A DNA stretch of 64,000 nt. Origin: Bifidobacterium apousia (GTDB lineage: Bacteria; Actinomycetota; Actinomycetes; Actinomycetales; Bifidobacteriaceae). The position numbers and the translations under genes are program-made. The stretch is from assembly GCF_007559275.1 (NCBI RefSeq), contig NZ_VMHK01000002.1, positions 186,001 to 250,000 on the forward strand, in the 5' to 3' direction. Below the pieces are notes generated by a model. The model had not been told where the DNA came from. It did no database searches and worked only from the letters and a program-made list of their open reading frames with translations. Of this stretch, positions 50,737-60,841 are shown in pieces (position 1 is the first letter of the stretch; every line of letters starts with the position of its first letter).

Positions 50737-52887
50737 ATGAGCAAAACGGACCATCATGACCGTCGGCAGCCCCAACCATATAGACCTTACCGATGGCCGA
50801 AGGAGCCCAACGGTCATTCGGGAGGAATCTGGTTCGGCGGGGATTACAACCCGGACCAATGGCCAGAGCAGGTATGGACCGAAGATGTTGCGCTGATGAA
50901 ACGGGCCGGCGTCACCATGGTGACACTGGGCATTTTCTCGTGGGCACGTCTGGAGCCCAGTGACGGAGTCTGGGATTTCGGATGGCTGGATCGGGTGGTG
51001 ACCTTGCTAGGAGAAGCCGGTATCGCCGTAGACATGGCTTCGGCTACGGCTACGGCCCCATACTGGCTTTACCAGGCACATCCTGAGGTGTTGCCCGTGG
51101 AGGCGGATGGAACCCTGGTCCATCCGGGGGCTCGACAATCCTGGAGGCCCACCTCACCTGTTTTTCGACGCTATGCCCTTCGCCTTTGCAGGGTCATGGG
51201 CGAGCACTTCCGTGACAATCCGACTGTGGTTGCCTGGCATGTAGGCAATGAATATGGATGGAACAACGCTGCTGACTACTCGCAGGATGCCTTGAAGGCC
51301 TTCCAAGGCTGGTGCCGCCGGCGCTATGGCAGCATCGAGGAGCTGAACCGGGCCTGGGGCAACGATTTCTGGTCCCAGCGTCTGCAGAACTTCGATCAGG
51401 TTCCCCTGCCTGAACATGCTGGCGTGCGTGATGCCTTCATCAATCCGGCCCTGCGTCTGGATTTCCGTAGATTCTGCTCAGATGCGCTGATGGATTTTTT
51501 CTGTGCAGAACGTGATCAGCTGCAGGAGCTCACCCCTGATAAACCGCTGACTACCAACTTCATGGTCTCGACAGACCAATGCGTCCTTGATTATGAGCGT
51601 TGGTCCCGCCAAGTCGATTTCGTGGCAAACGACCACTATTTCGCCCATGGACCTGGACACCTGGATGAGCTGCTCTGCTCGGATTCACTGGTGGATGCCT
51701 ATGCCCAAGGTCATCCTTGGTGCCTGATGGAGCATTCCACATCAGCCGTCAACTGGCGCAATTTCAACGCCTCCAAGCGTCAAGGCGAACTGATCCGGGA
51801 CGCTCTGGCCCACGTAGCTATGGGGGCGGATGCAATCAACTTCTTCCAATGGCGGCAGTCCGCCTTCGGTGCAGAGGCCTTCCACTCGGCCATGATCCCC
51901 CACGCAGGGCCGGATTCGGCGATTTATGCACAGGTTGCCGATTTGGGAGGCATTTTGCGCGGACTTTCCCGGAGTGGACTGGCCGGGACCCAATTGGAAC
52001 CCTCGTCCATTGCCCTGCTTTTTGATGCCGACTGCCAGTGGTCTATGGCTGATTCAACTCTGCCCGATTGTTCTGTAGATCATTGGCAGCAGGTCTATAT
52101 CTGGTATCAGGCTCTGCTTGATGCCGGATACAGGGCGGACGTAATGCCGCTGAAAGGGCAGTGGGCGCGCTATGACGTGGTGGTGTTGCCGGCCCTGATT
52201 CTGCTGGATCAGAAGCAAGCCGGCCGTCTGCGAGACTATGTGAGCGGCGGTGGCCGGCTGGTGGTGGACTTCGCCAGTGGCATTATGGACGACCATATGC
52301 ACGTCGGCCTGGGTGGATATCCTGCGGTTTTGCGTGATTTGACAGGTATCGCTTCCCAAGAGATGATCGCCTTGGGTACCAGTGACCAAGGTGGTGGATC
52401 CATCCTGGTGTCGGAGGGTATTGAGGGCCGTATATGGGTTAACGAGCCCTTGCGCGTAGAGGATTCGGTAAGGGTGCTGGCTCGTTACCAAGGGCTTCGT
52501 TCCTATGATCTCGACATGGCTGGGAAACCTGCGGTGACCATCCATGGGTACGGTCAGGGCTGCGTTCTCTATCTGGGGACGGGCTTCACCAAGGAATCGC
52601 TGGTTTCGGTGATCAACCGGATTGTTCCTTCTGATTTCCTCACTGGCGCAGCAGGGGCAGGGTTGCACAACGGACGTGACGGCGACCCGCGGTTGGTGCA
52701 CCTGATCAGATCCGGGCCACAGGGCCGTTATCATTTCTATTTCAACCGGGGGTCGACAGTTGTCAGAGATGTGTCCACCATGGGTGAGGCTTTAGTGGTT
52801 CAACGAGCAGCCCGGCGCAGTGGGGGTGGTTTATCCGGCAATCGGTACACTATAGGAGTGCATGGTGTGGTGGTCACCCGTCAGTAG
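50737..52887 (+). CDS. Beta-galactosidase, GH42
   Basis: A 716-residue cytoplasmic GH42 enzyme with no signal peptide. The TIM barrel begins IWFGGDYNPDQWPEQVWTED. The acid/base Glu (about 172) lies in AWHVGNEYGWN and the nucleophile Glu (about 332) in PWCLMEHSTSAVNWR. The trimerisation domain follows (DVVVLPALILLDQ; GGRLVVDFASG), and a C-terminal beta domain ends the protein. GH42 enzymes of bifidobacteria act on beta-1,3-, 1,4- or 1,6-galacto-oligosaccharides. The transporter directly upstream and the wall-bound GH43 enzyme point to plant galactan side-chains. The ribosome binding site is weak (GGGATTAGGC). Confidence 0.95.
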   Translation: MSKTDHHDRRQPQPYRPYRWPKEPNGHSGGIWFGGDYNPDQWPEQVWTEDVALMKRAGVTMVTLGIFSWARLEPSDGVWDFGWLDRVVTLLGEAGIAVDMASATATAPYWLYQAHPEVLPVEADGTLVHPGARQSWRPTSPVFRRYALRLCRVMGEHFRDNPTVVAWHVGNEYGWNNAADYSQDALKAFQGWCRRRYGSIEELNRAWGNDFWSQRLQNFDQVPLPEHAGVRDAFINPALRLDFRRFCSDALMDFFCAERDQLQELTPDKPLTTNFMVSTDQCVLDYERWSRQVDFVANDHYFAHGPGHLDELLCSDSLVDAYAQGHPWCLMEHSTSAVNWRNFNASKRQGELIRDALAHVAMGADAINFFQWRQSAFGAEAFHSAMIPHAGPDSAIYAQVADLGGILRGLSRSGLAGTQLEPSSIALLFDADCQWSMADSTLPDCSVDHWQQVYIWYQALLDAGYRADVMPLKGQWARYDVVVLPALILLDQKQAGRLRDYVSGGGRLVVDFASGIMDDHMHVGLGGYPAVLRDLTGIASQEMIALGTSDQGGGSILVSEGIEGRIWVNEPLRVEDSVRVLARYQGLRSYDLDMAGKPAVTIHGYGQGCVLYLGTGFTKESLVSVINRIVPSDFLTGAAGAGLHNGRDGDPRLVHLIRSGPQGRYHFYFNRGSTVVRDVSTMGEALVVQRAARRSGGGLSGNRYTIGVHGVVVTRQ

Positions 52888-52936
52888 ATGTGATCGCCAT
52901 AGTGCCTTGGAGGTTGTCGCATTCTAGGGGGTGTCT

Positions 52937-53995
52937 ATGGCTACGGATGAAGAACGTCCAGGTAAACGGATCACCCTGCGCGAGGTGGCCAGCAAGGCGG
53001 GTGTCTCGCTGAAGACCGCATCCAACGTGATCAACGGCAATGGTCGTATGTCCAATGCGACCCGTGCGCGAGTGCAGCAGGTGATCGACGAATCGGGATA
53101 CAAGGTCAATGCTGCGGCCCGTAATTTGCATCGGAACAAAACCGGTATCATTACGCTGGCTGTGCCTTCGCTGACACCTCCCTATCTGGCCGAATTGGCT
53201 AATAGGGTCATCGACAGCGCTCGCCTGCGGGACTATGCAGTGTATGTCAGCACCTATGCCGAGGGGTCTGCCAAGGGAGCGCATGAGATTCTGGCCTCCT
53301 TTAACAGCACTATCAGCGACGGCATAATCCTGTCCATGTCGGAGCTTGAGCGGTTCGCCGTGGAGGATCTGGATGTGCGCTACCCCCTGGTGTGCGTAGG
53401 CGCGCGGACTACCCATGGGGTGGCGGATCATGTCATGGTCGATGATGCCGAGGCAGCTCGGATGGCCGCAGAGTATCTATTTGATCGGTCGGTGCGTTCA
53501 CTGGCGGTCATCGGCCTGCATGCGCCGCTTGACCAGAATCAATTGGAGGCTGCAATCGAAGGCAATGCCGAGTTAAGGATGAAAGGCGTGCTTAAGGCGG
53601 TCCATGCCAGGGGACTGCAGCTGGATGATCGGCTTCTGGGGGTTACCGGTTATGACTGGACCTTGGGCAGTGGGTACCTGACCATGCAGAGGATATTAGA
53701 GACAGGGGTGCCCTTCGATGGGGTGGTTGCTCTCAATGATCAGCTGGCTATCGGCGCACTCTCGGCTCTGACTGCTTACGGCAGAGCCGTACCCGACCAG
53801 GTTCAGATTATCGGGTTTGACAATATCGAAGAGTCGGCTTATCTGCAGACTCCGCTTACTACCATGGATTCCTGCTTGGGATGGATCTCGCGAACCTGTG
53901 TCGACCGCGTCCTGGGACGTATCGGAGGCAGAGCTACGGCTCCCCAGGATCTTGTCATAGGATCGCAGGTCATAGCCCGCAAAACAACTCGGTGA
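52937..53995 (+). CDS. LacI-family transcriptional regulator of the galactan cluster
   Basis: A 352-residue LacI/GalR regulator. The helix-turn-helix is TLREVASKAGVSLKTASNVI, with the hinge GYKVNAAARNLHRNKTG, followed by the effector domain (IITLAVPSLTPPYLAEL; FDGVVALNDQLAIGALSAL; VQIIGFDNIEESAYLQTPL). It stands 49 bp after the GH42 gene, in the same direction. It is the natural candidate to bind the two palindromes at 45194 and 47306. The ATG at 52937 follows AGGGGG, and an in-frame GTG at 52931 is less well spaced. Its stop is immediately adjacent to the convergent MFS gene. Confidence 0.92.
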   Translation: MATDEERPGKRITLREVASKAGVSLKTASNVINGNGRMSNATRARVQQVIDESGYKVNAAARNLHRNKTGIITLAVPSLTPPYLAELANRVIDSARLRDYAVYVSTYAEGSAKGAHEILASFNSTISDGIILSMSELERFAVEDLDVRYPLVCVGARTTHGVADHVMVDDAEAARMAAEYLFDRSVRSLAVIGLHAPLDQNQLEAAIEGNAELRMKGVLKAVHARGLQLDDRLLGVTGYDWTLGSGYLTMQRILETGVPFDGVVALNDQLAIGALSALTAYGRAVPDQVQIIGFDNIEESAYLQTPLTTMDSCLGWISRTCVDRVLGRIGGRATAPQDLVIGSQVIARKTTR

Positions 53996-55567
53996 TCAGT
54001 CCTGGGCCTTGGATTCGGCGGGGGAGGCAGTGACGGCAGGTGTGTCGGTGTGGATGATGTGCATGTGGCGCAAAAGCATGCGGGTCATCTGACGGCCGGA
54101 GCCGGCGCCGTTTCCGCGAACGCCGAAGTAGACCAGCAGGACCATGCCCAGGCAGATCAGTGCCGAGATGCGCAGGGCCCACTGCACGCCAAAGATGTTG
54201 GCTGCGATCTGCGTGGAGTGACCGCCGCCCATGGCGTTGTGGCGCAGGGTGGTGATGGTCTCCATGAGGATGACCAGGATGGGTGCGCCGACAGCGCCGG
54301 CGATCTGCCGGGCCGTGTTGGTGACGGCCGAACCGGCTGAAACGTCCTTGGGAGCCAGGTTGTTCAGGGACCAGGTGGTCAAGGGCATCAGAGTGAAGCC
54401 CATGCCGATCTGGCGGATGAACTGGCAGATGGAGACCAGACCGATCCAGGTATTGGCGCCGATCAGGCTCATGGCGATAGTGCCCAGTAGCAGGACCGAG
54501 CAGCCTGTCATAGCCACGGGCCGTGCGCCCCAGCGGTCCAGCAGCCGCCCGCCGAAGAACTGGGCGATAGCGGTGCCGATGGCTCCAGGCAGCATGACCA
54601 GGCCGCTCATGGTGGCTGAGAAGCCACGATCCGTCTGGATGTACATGGGCAGGATGACGGTGACCGAGCTGAAGGCGAAGAAGGACATGGAGGCGATGAT
54701 GGTGCCCACGGTGAAGTTCTTGATCCGCAGCACATGCAGGTCCAGCAGGGGCTTGTCGTGGTGGAGCTGGCGCAGAACGAACCAGATGATCCCGATCAGG
54801 CCGACCAGCATGAAGGGCCAGGTCATGAAGGAGGTGATGGGGAAGTTCTCGATGTTGGTGAAGCCGAACATAAGGCCGCCGAATCCGAAGATGGACAGAG
54901 CCACCGAGAAGAAGTCCGCCTTGACGCTGGTGTCGCGCTGGCCGAAGTTGCGCAGGCCGAAGATGGACAGGAGCAGCGCCACGGCCCCGCAGATGCTCAG
55001 TGTCAGGAAGATGGAACGCCAGCCGTTGGCGTCGGTCTGCCAGCCGCCCAGGGTTGGGCCGATGGCCGGGGCCACGCTCATGGCCAGTCCCACAGTGCCC
55101 ATGGCCATGCCGCGCTTGGACAACGGATAGATGGAGAAGACGGTGATCTGCAGAACGGGCCACATGGTTCCCGTGCCTATGGCTTCCAGGATGCGGCCCA
55201 GCAGGACCAGGGCGAAGGTCTGCGACTGCCAGCTCAACAGGGATCCCAGGGTGAAGACGGCCATGGAGGTGATGACGATCTGCCTGGTGGAGAAGCGCTT
55301 GGTCAGAAAACCGGTCAACGGCACCATGACGCCCATGACCAGCTGGAATACCGAGGTCAGCCACTGGCCGGTGGTCAGGGTGATGTGGAACTCGTCCACA
55401 ATGGTGGGCAGGGCCGAAGCCAGCTGCAGCTGGGTGAAGTTGCCCAGGAAGGTGATGACGGTCAGGATGGCCAGCGACAGGAAGGCCTCATGGGTGAGCT
55501 TTCCGTTGACGAAGGCTCCATCCTTGCTGAGGGTCCGCCCTTGCTTGGCGAGCTCCTGCTTCCTCAT
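53996..55567 (-). CDS. MFS transporter, DHA2 (EmrB/QacA-like) family
   Basis: A 523-residue membrane transporter with about 14 predicted helices, as in drug:H+ antiporters of the DHA2 group. Motifs include QWLTSVFQLVMGVMVPLTGFL, the motif C-like GLAMSVAPAIGPTLGGWQ, and FIRQIGMGFTLMPLTTWSLNNL. The C-terminal tail (about 490-523) is polar. Substrates cannot be predicted, and export of toxic compounds or bile-like agents is the usual role. ATG 55567 follows AAAGGAAG. It is convergent with the LacI gene with no room for a terminator. Confidence 0.92.
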   Translation of the reverse strand: MRKQELAKQGRTLSKDGAFVNGKLTHEAFLSLAILTVITFLGNFTQLQLASALPTIVDEFHITLTTGQWLTSVFQLVMGVMVPLTGFLTKRFSTRQIVITSMAVFTLGSLLSWQSQTFALVLLGRILEAIGTGTMWPVLQITVFSIYPLSKRGMAMGTVGLAMSVAPAIGPTLGGWQTDANGWRSIFLTLSICGAVALLLSIFGLRNFGQRDTSVKADFFSVALSIFGFGGLMFGFTNIENFPITSFMTWPFMLVGLIGIIWFVLRQLHHDKPLLDLHVLRIKNFTVGTIIASMSFFAFSSVTVILPMYIQTDRGFSATMSGLVMLPGAIGTAIAQFFGGRLLDRWGARPVAMTGCSVLLLGTIAMSLIGANTWIGLVSICQFIRQIGMGFTLMPLTTWSLNNLAPKDVSAGSAVTNTARQIAGAVGAPILVILMETITTLRHNAMGGGHSTQIAANIFGVQWALRISALICLGMVLLVYFGVRGNGAGSGRQMTRMLLRHMHIIHTDTPAVTASPAESKAQD

Positions 55568-55895
55568 GCACCACCACTTCCTTTGGGTTAGTCCTCACTG
55601 CGCATACCGCTCCCTGCGGTGCCGTCCTAGAAAGCAAATCAGGGCATACCGATACCGGTGACACTAAGAAAAGAACAAGAGAGCTAAGCGTCTGACAATG
55701 AACTTATGATATACCAGTCTGCGGATTGCGATTGGGTTTTTCCACATGGCTGACGCGGATGTCGCGACCTTTTTCGGCGGTCAGCGTTTCCAGTATGCTG
55801 TGTGAGGCGAGCTTCGGTAATGTGAGTACGGGAGGATCCGACACGGGCTGATGAGGACGGACGTTTGAAATGCAACGGCGGTCGAGGTAGGTAGC
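55568..55895. promoter_or_regulatory. Divergent intergenic region between MFS gene and pstS
   Basis: These 328 bp must hold the promoters for the MFS gene (minus) and the pst operon (plus). TATGCT at 55794-55799 is a possible -10 for pstS, with a poor -35. No convincing Pho box or other operator was found. It is AT-rich compared with its neighbours around 55,640-55,740. Confidence 0.4.
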
Positions 55896-57044
55896 ATGCA
55901 TGCACATGGTCATGGTCGTGGCAGAGTCCCGGCCCTCCTCATGTCCCTGGCAATGATGATTCCCTTGGCGGCCTGCGGTGACAACGTCCCTGCCGCAAGC
56001 AGCGGATCAGGCAATACTGCAGATCAAGCCCTCTTCCAAGGCGAGTTCGCCGGATCTGGCGCATCCTCCCAGCAGAGTGCTGACGAGGCATGGATAGCCG
56101 GCTTCCGCAAGCAGCATCCGGGGGCGCGCATCTCCTATGATCCGGCAGGCTCCGGTGCTGGTGTCAACGCCTTCCTGTCAGGTTCGACCATCTGGGCCGG
56201 CACCGATGCGCCGTTGACCGCCGATCAGCTTGAGCACTCGCGTCAGGTCTGCGGTTCCGGTACGGCCATTGACCTGCCCGTTTACGCCACTCCAATCGCC
56301 GTAGCCTACAATCTTCCTGACCTGTGGCCCAAGGGCTCAGGCGGCCATCTGCGGATGGACCCGGCTCTGATCGCCATGATCTTCTCCGGAAAGGTCACCA
56401 ATTGGCGGGATCCGCGCATCGCAGCCCTCAACCCGGGGGTCAACCTGCCCGACTTGGACATCACGGTGATTCATCGTTCGGACAAGTCCGGCACCACGAA
56501 AAGCTTCCTGTCCTACCTGCACGACACAGCCGGGTCTGCCTGGCCTTATCCAGCGGGCGAGAATTGGCCCAACGACCTGGGGCAGGGCGCCAAGGGCACT
56601 GCCGGCGTGGTCATGACCATGAACCAGGCGGAGGGCACCTTTGGCTATGCGGACGCGGCCCAGACCACCGGGCTGGGCACGGTGGCCGTCCAAGTGGGGA
56701 AGACCTGGCAGCCGCCTACAGCCAAGACCACAGCCAACCTGCTTGATCTGGCCCAGCGGGATCCCCAGGCCAGCCAGCCAGGACGGGTGGTCCTGGCTGT
56801 GGACCATCGCACCAGCCGGGAGCATACCTATCCCATCGTCCTGGTCTCCTACGATGTGGTCTGCACCGCCTATCGACATGATCCGGACGGATCCAAGGCC
56901 CGGTTCGCCAAGGCTTGGCTGACCTATCTGCTGAGCGAGCAGGGCCAGCGCATGGCTGCGGCCAATGCGGGCAGCGCCGAGCTGGGGCAGGGGCTGCGCA
57001 GCCAGGCCATGGCCTCGGTGAAGACCATCGGGGGGAAGGCATGA
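55896..57044 (+). CDS. pstS: Phosphate ABC transporter substrate-binding lipoprotein
   Basis: A 382-residue phosphate-binding protein. The lipobox LAAC (Cys27) follows a hydrophobic segment. The mature part contains FAGSGASSQQSADEAWIAGF, YDPAGSGAGVNAFLSGSTIW, the phosphate-site loop IHRSDKSGTTKSFLSYLHD and VVMTMNQAEGTFGYADAAQ, all typical of PstS. It heads a pstSCAB operon. The His-rich start (MHAHGHGRG) is unusual. GAGGTAGGT precedes the ATG. Confidence 0.96.
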   Translation: MHAHGHGRGRVPALLMSLAMMIPLAACGDNVPAASSGSGNTADQALFQGEFAGSGASSQQSADEAWIAGFRKQHPGARISYDPAGSGAGVNAFLSGSTIWAGTDAPLTADQLEHSRQVCGSGTAIDLPVYATPIAVAYNLPDLWPKGSGGHLRMDPALIAMIFSGKVTNWRDPRIAALNPGVNLPDLDITVIHRSDKSGTTKSFLSYLHDTAGSAWPYPAGENWPNDLGQGAKGTAGVVMTMNQAEGTFGYADAAQTTGLGTVAVQVGKTWQPPTAKTTANLLDLAQRDPQASQPGRVVLAVDHRTSREHTYPIVLVSYDVVCTAYRHDPDGSKARFAKAWLTYLLSEQGQRMAAANAGSAELGQGLRSQAMASVKTIGGKA

Positions 57045-57994
57045 GCGAGAAACCGGACGAGACCGCAACCCTGCACCAGGCCAAACGGGTGGATCGAATC
57101 TTCAAGGCCTGCGCTACCGGGGCGGGCATCCTGATCCTGCTGGCCCTGGCTGCGGTCACCCTCTTTCTGATCCTGCGGGCCTTTCCGGCCTTCACCGGGG
57201 ACCCGGATTCCCGCACCCAGGCCATACGCTCCCTGAGCGGTGGACGGGCAAGCAGCTTCCTGGGCTATGTGGGCCCGCTGGTCTTCGGCACCATTCTGAT
57301 TGCCGGCCTGGCCCTGCTCTTGGCCTTCCCAGTCTCCCTGGGCATCGCCCTTTTCATCGGCTACTACGCCCCCGCCCGCCTGTCTACGCTGCTCAGCACG
57401 GTGATCGACCTGCTGGCCGCCGTGCCCTCGGTGATCTACGGGCTCTGGGGGGCTCTGGTCCTGGTTCCCAATATCACCGGCTTCTGGCGTTGGCTGTCTG
57501 TTCATTTGGGATGGATTCCGCTCTTTTCCGGACCCGTTGCAGCCCCGGCCCGGTCCGTGGCCACCGTGGCCCTGGTGCTGGCGGTCATGATTCTGCCCAT
57601 CATCACCTCGGTCACCCGCGACATCCTGATCCAGGCCCCTCGACTCCAGCAGGAGGCCGCCTTGGCCCTGGGCGCCACCAAGTGGGAGATGATCCGGCTC
57701 GCGGTCCTGCCCTTCGGTCGCTCGGGGATCATTTCTGCTTCCATGCTGGGGCTGGGCCGCGCCCTGGGCGAGACCATGGCGGTGCTGATGATCCTCTCGC
57801 CGGGCCTCAGCTACTCCCTTCGGCTGCTGCAGGCTTCCACCAGCCAGACCATCGCCGCCAACATCGCCGCCCAGTTCCCTGAGGCGGACTCCCAGGGCGT
57901 GGCCCTCCTGGTGGCCACCGGTCTGGTCCTCTTCATCATCACCTTTATCGTCAACTATCTGGCGCGCAGGATCACAGCAAAGGCGGGTGCATGA
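57041..57994 (+). CDS. pstC: Phosphate ABC transporter permease PstC
   Basis: A 317-residue permease with six or more helices (GILILLALAAVTLFLILRAF to LFIITFIVNYLARRI). The conserved pattern AVPSVIYGLWGALVLVP and the cytoplasmic loop LQQEAALALGATKWEMIRLAVLPFGRSG are PstC-like. The start overlaps the pstS stop by four bases (ATGA), preceded by GGGGGAAGGC. The stop overlaps the pstA start in the same way. Confidence 0.96.
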   Translation: MSEKPDETATLHQAKRVDRIFKACATGAGILILLALAAVTLFLILRAFPAFTGDPDSRTQAIRSLSGGRASSFLGYVGPLVFGTILIAGLALLLAFPVSLGIALFIGYYAPARLSTLLSTVIDLLAAVPSVIYGLWGALVLVPNITGFWRWLSVHLGWIPLFSGPVAAPARSVATVALVLAVMILPIITSVTRDILIQAPRLQQEAALALGATKWEMIRLAVLPFGRSGIISASMLGLGRALGETMAVLMILSPGLSYSLRLLQASTSQTIAANIAAQFPEADSQGVALLVATGLVLFIITFIVNYLARRITAKAGA

Positions 57995-58971
57995 TGGCAA
58001 GCCGAACTGATCGCGGACCGGTTATCGATTTTGACCGCTTCAGGCCAACCAGATCCTCCATCCGGGCGCGCAAGCGCAAGGACCGGCTGATGACCGTCCT
58101 GATCGGGCTCTCCTTCCTGGTGGCCCTGATTCCGCTGGTTTCGGTGCTCTGGGTCAGTCTGTCCAAGGGGGTGCGACGGCTGACGCCGGACTTCCTCACT
58201 CATAACATGAGCGGTGTGGTAGGGGGCAACCCCACGCCGACCGGAGGCTATGGCGGCATCTTGCACGCGGTAATCGGGACCCTGGAGATCACCTTTGGAT
58301 CCATGGTCATCTCCATTCCAGTGGGTGTCATGTGCGCGGTCTACCTGGTCGAGTACGCCCACGGAGGCCGCCTGGCCAAGGCCATCAGTCTCATGGTGGA
58401 CGTGATGAGCGGAATCCCCTCCATCGTGGCCGGCCTCTTCGCCTTCTCCATGTTCGCCCTGGTGGTCGGACCGGGCACAGTCAACGGCCTGGCTGGTTCG
58501 GTGGCCCTCTCCCTGCTCATGCTGCCCACGGTGGTCAAGACCTCTGAGGATATGCTGGCTGTGGTGCCCAACGACCTGCGCGAGGCCGCTTATGCCCTGG
58601 GGGTGACCAAGCAGCGTACCATCACCAGCATTGTTCTGCGCACGGCCCTGCCCGGCATCGTCTCGGGCACCATCCTGGCTGTGGCACGGGTCATCGGTGA
58701 GACGGCGCCCTTGCTGATCGCTTCGGGCTTCATCGCCACCACCAACCCCAACCTCTTCTCCGGGAGGATGACCACCCTGCCGGTCTTCGTCTACAACGAG
58801 TATTCCCAGGGGCTGGCCGTCTGTGGACCGAGCGCCGACCCGGGATGCCTGACTGATATCCACATGCAGCGGGCTTGGGCTGCGGCCCTGGTGCTGATCC
58901 TTATCGTCCTGTTGCTCAACCTGCTGGGGCGGCTGGTCTCGCGCATCTTTGCTGTTGGGCGGACCCATTGA
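57991..58971 (+). CDS. pstA: Phosphate ABC transporter permease PstA
   Basis: A 326-residue permease partner of PstC. The family strings are [20 protein letters not shown], the EAA loop [21 protein letters not shown] and [26 protein letters not shown]. The N-terminal 40 residues are polar and basic. It is translationally coupled to pstC. Confidence 0.96.
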   Translation: MMASRTDRGPVIDFDRFRPTRSSIRARKRKDRLMTVLIGLSFLVALIPLVSVLWVSLSKGVRRLTPDFLTHNMSGVVGGNPTPTGGYGGILHAVIGTLEITFGSMVISIPVGVMCAVYLVEYAHGGRLAKAISLMVDVMSGIPSIVAGLFAFSMFALVVGPGTVNGLAGSVALSLLMLPTVVKTSEDMLAVVPNDLREAAYALGVTKQRTITSIVLRTALPGIVSGTILAVARVIGETAPLLIASGFIATTNPNLFSGRMTTLPVFVYNEYSQGLAVCGPSADPGCLTDIHMQRAWAAALVLILIVLLLNLLGRLVSRIFAVGRTH

Positions 58972-59002
58972 GTGCCGCCATGAGAGAAACGGAGGCCGGA
59001 AC

Positions 59003-59782
59003 ATGGGCCAACGCATAGACATCAGCCATCTGAACGTCTACTACGGCGACTTCCTGGCCGTTCAGGACGTGAATATGCAGATCCAGGCCAACAAGGTCAC
59101 CGCCTTCATCGGTCCCTCCGGCTGTGGCAAGTCCACGGTTCTGCGCACCCTGGACCGCATGCACGAGATCACTCCGGGGGCGCATGTGAGCGGGCAGGTG
59201 CTGCTGGAGGGTCGCGACCTCTATGGACCGGATGTGGACCCGGTCGAGGTGCGGCGGGATGTGGGCATGGTCTTCCAGAGGGCCAACCCCTTCCCGACCA
59301 TGTCCATCCGGGAGAACGTCCTGGCTGGTATCCGGCTCAACAAGAAGCACATCGCCAAGTCGGACGCCGACGACCTGGTGGAGTGGGCCCTGCGCGGGGC
59401 CAACCTTTGGAACGAGGTCAAGGATCGTCTGGACAAGCCGGGCATCGGGCTCTCGGGCGGTCAGCAGCAGCGGCTCTGCATCGCCCGTGCCGTGGCCGTC
59501 CACCCCCAGGTCCTGCTCATGGACGAACCCTGCTCGGCCCTGGACCCCATCTCCACCCTGGCTGTGGAGGATCTGATCAACGAGCTCAAGCGGGACTACA
59601 CCATCGTCATCGTCACTCATAACATGCAGCAGGCCGCCAGGGTCTCGGACTATACAGCCTTCTTCAATCTCAAGGCCCTGGGTCAGCCCGGCCATCTGGT
59701 GGAGATGGACGACACCACCACCATCTTCTCCAACCCGCACGAGCCGGACACCGAGCGCTACATCTCCGGTCGCTTCGGCTGA
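59003..59782 (+). CDS. pstB: Phosphate ABC transporter ATP-binding protein
   Basis: A 259-residue ATPase that powers phosphate import. Walker A is GPSGCGKST, the signature is [19 protein letters not shown], Walker B is [13 protein letters not shown], and the switch His lies in [20 protein letters not shown]. These match PstB rather than other ABC ATPases. The ATG at 59003 follows GGAGGCCGGAAC. No phoU gene follows within the window. Confidence 0.97.
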   Translation: MGQRIDISHLNVYYGDFLAVQDVNMQIQANKVTAFIGPSGCGKSTVLRTLDRMHEITPGAHVSGQVLLEGRDLYGPDVDPVEVRRDVGMVFQRANPFPTMSIRENVLAGIRLNKKHIAKSDADDLVEWALRGANLWNEVKDRLDKPGIGLSGGQQQRLCIARAVAVHPQVLLMDEPCSALDPISTLAVEDLINELKRDYTIVIVTHNMQQAARVSDYTAFFNLKALGQPGHLVEMDDTTTIFSNPHEPDTERYISGRFG

Positions 59783-59850
59783 GACAGAACCGGTCTGCGC
59801 CTCCGCCCGTCAGGTATCATGGTTCCGGCATCCACGGAAGGAGCGAGGGC

Positions 59851-60837
59851 ATGGGAGTACTGCTGGAACCAGCCACTCTCTTGGGCATCATCCTGGTGGG
59901 CTACCTGTTCAAGCGCTTTGGTCTCTTTCGCCCACTGGACTATCGGGTGCTGCAGACCGTGGTGTTCGACCTGGTCCTGCCGGGGGCTATCATCTACTCC
60001 TTCGCTACCAACCCTCACGATCCCAGCCTGCTGCTGGTCTCGGCCTTCGCCTTTGTGGCCTCGCTGATTCCGCCCCTGGCCATCTTCCTGACCAGCAAGC
60101 ATCGGCCTACGGCTCAGCGGGCTTTTCTTATGCTCAACGGATCGGGTTTCAACATCGGATGCTTCTGCTTCCCCATGCTTCAGTCGCTGCTTGGCACGGC
60201 GGCCCTGGTTCCCGCCGCCATGTTCGACATCGGCAACTCGGTCATGGTTTCCGCTGGAACCAATGTCATGACCCAGGGGCTTCTGCATATTCGCCCCGGC
60301 CAGTCCCTGGATCCCGATGCAGGAGAGCCGGTCAAGCTGGATGACCCTGATGCGCGCAAACTCCATCGCAAGGCGGCAGCCATCTCCATAGCCAAGGGTT
60401 TCCTGAGCTCGCCATCCTTCGACACCTACATGGTCATGGTGGGCTTTACGCTGGCCGGGATCTCGCTGCCAGACTGGTCGGCCCAGATCACCCGTCCACT
60501 CTCGGCAGCCAACGCCTTCTGCTCCATGCTTATGGTGGGCATGCTCATGGACTTGCCTGGCGGACGGGATGATGTCAAGTCCGTATTGCAGATTCTGGCC
60601 TGGCGACTGCCCTTCGGCATCCTGTTCGCGACGGCCGCATGGTATCTGCTGCCCTTCGAACCCTTGATCCGTCAGGCGGTGGCCCTGTGCTGCCTGGCTC
60701 CTACGGCGGTTTTCGCCACCATGTTCACCGACAAGGTCCTGGGCAACGCCCGTCTGGCCGGATTCACCTTGGCCCTGACTGCGGTGATCGGTGCGGTCCT
60801 CATGGTCTTGGCGCATCTGCTGATGGGCGCCCTCTGA
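59851..60837 (+). CDS. AEC family transporter (auxin efflux carrier type)
   Basis: A 328-residue membrane protein with about eight to ten helices, typical of the AEC/Mem_trans family that moves small organic anions such as malate. It begins MGVLLEPATLLGIILVGYLFKRFG, and contains LNGSGFNIGCFCFPMLQSLLG and a C-terminal half repeating the fold (LPDWSAQITRPLSAANAFCSMLMVGMLMD). The start follows GAAGGAGCGAGGGC. The substrate is unknown. It is convergent with the small gene downstream. Confidence 0.9.
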   Translation: MGVLLEPATLLGIILVGYLFKRFGLFRPLDYRVLQTVVFDLVLPGAIIYSFATNPHDPSLLLVSAFAFVASLIPPLAIFLTSKHRPTAQRAFLMLNGSGFNIGCFCFPMLQSLLGTAALVPAAMFDIGNSVMVSAGTNVMTQGLLHIRPGQSLDPDAGEPVKLDDPDARKLHRKAAAISIAKGFLSSPSFDTYMVMVGFTLAGISLPDWSAQITRPLSAANAFCSMLMVGMLMDLPGGRDDVKSVLQILAWRLPFGILFATAAWYLLPFEPLIRQAVALCCLAPTAVFATMFTDKVLGNARLAGFTLALTAVIGAVLMVLAHLLMGAL

Positions 60838-60841
60838 GGAT

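Noticed and set aside
53970-55364. Second minus-strand frame of 464 codons overlapping the MFS gene
   Set aside because: It is His/Arg/Pro-rich and non-hydrophobic. The other frame gives a clean 14-helix transporter.
55568-55895. Pho box upstream of pstS
   Set aside because: No direct-repeat pattern convincing enough to call was found by eye.
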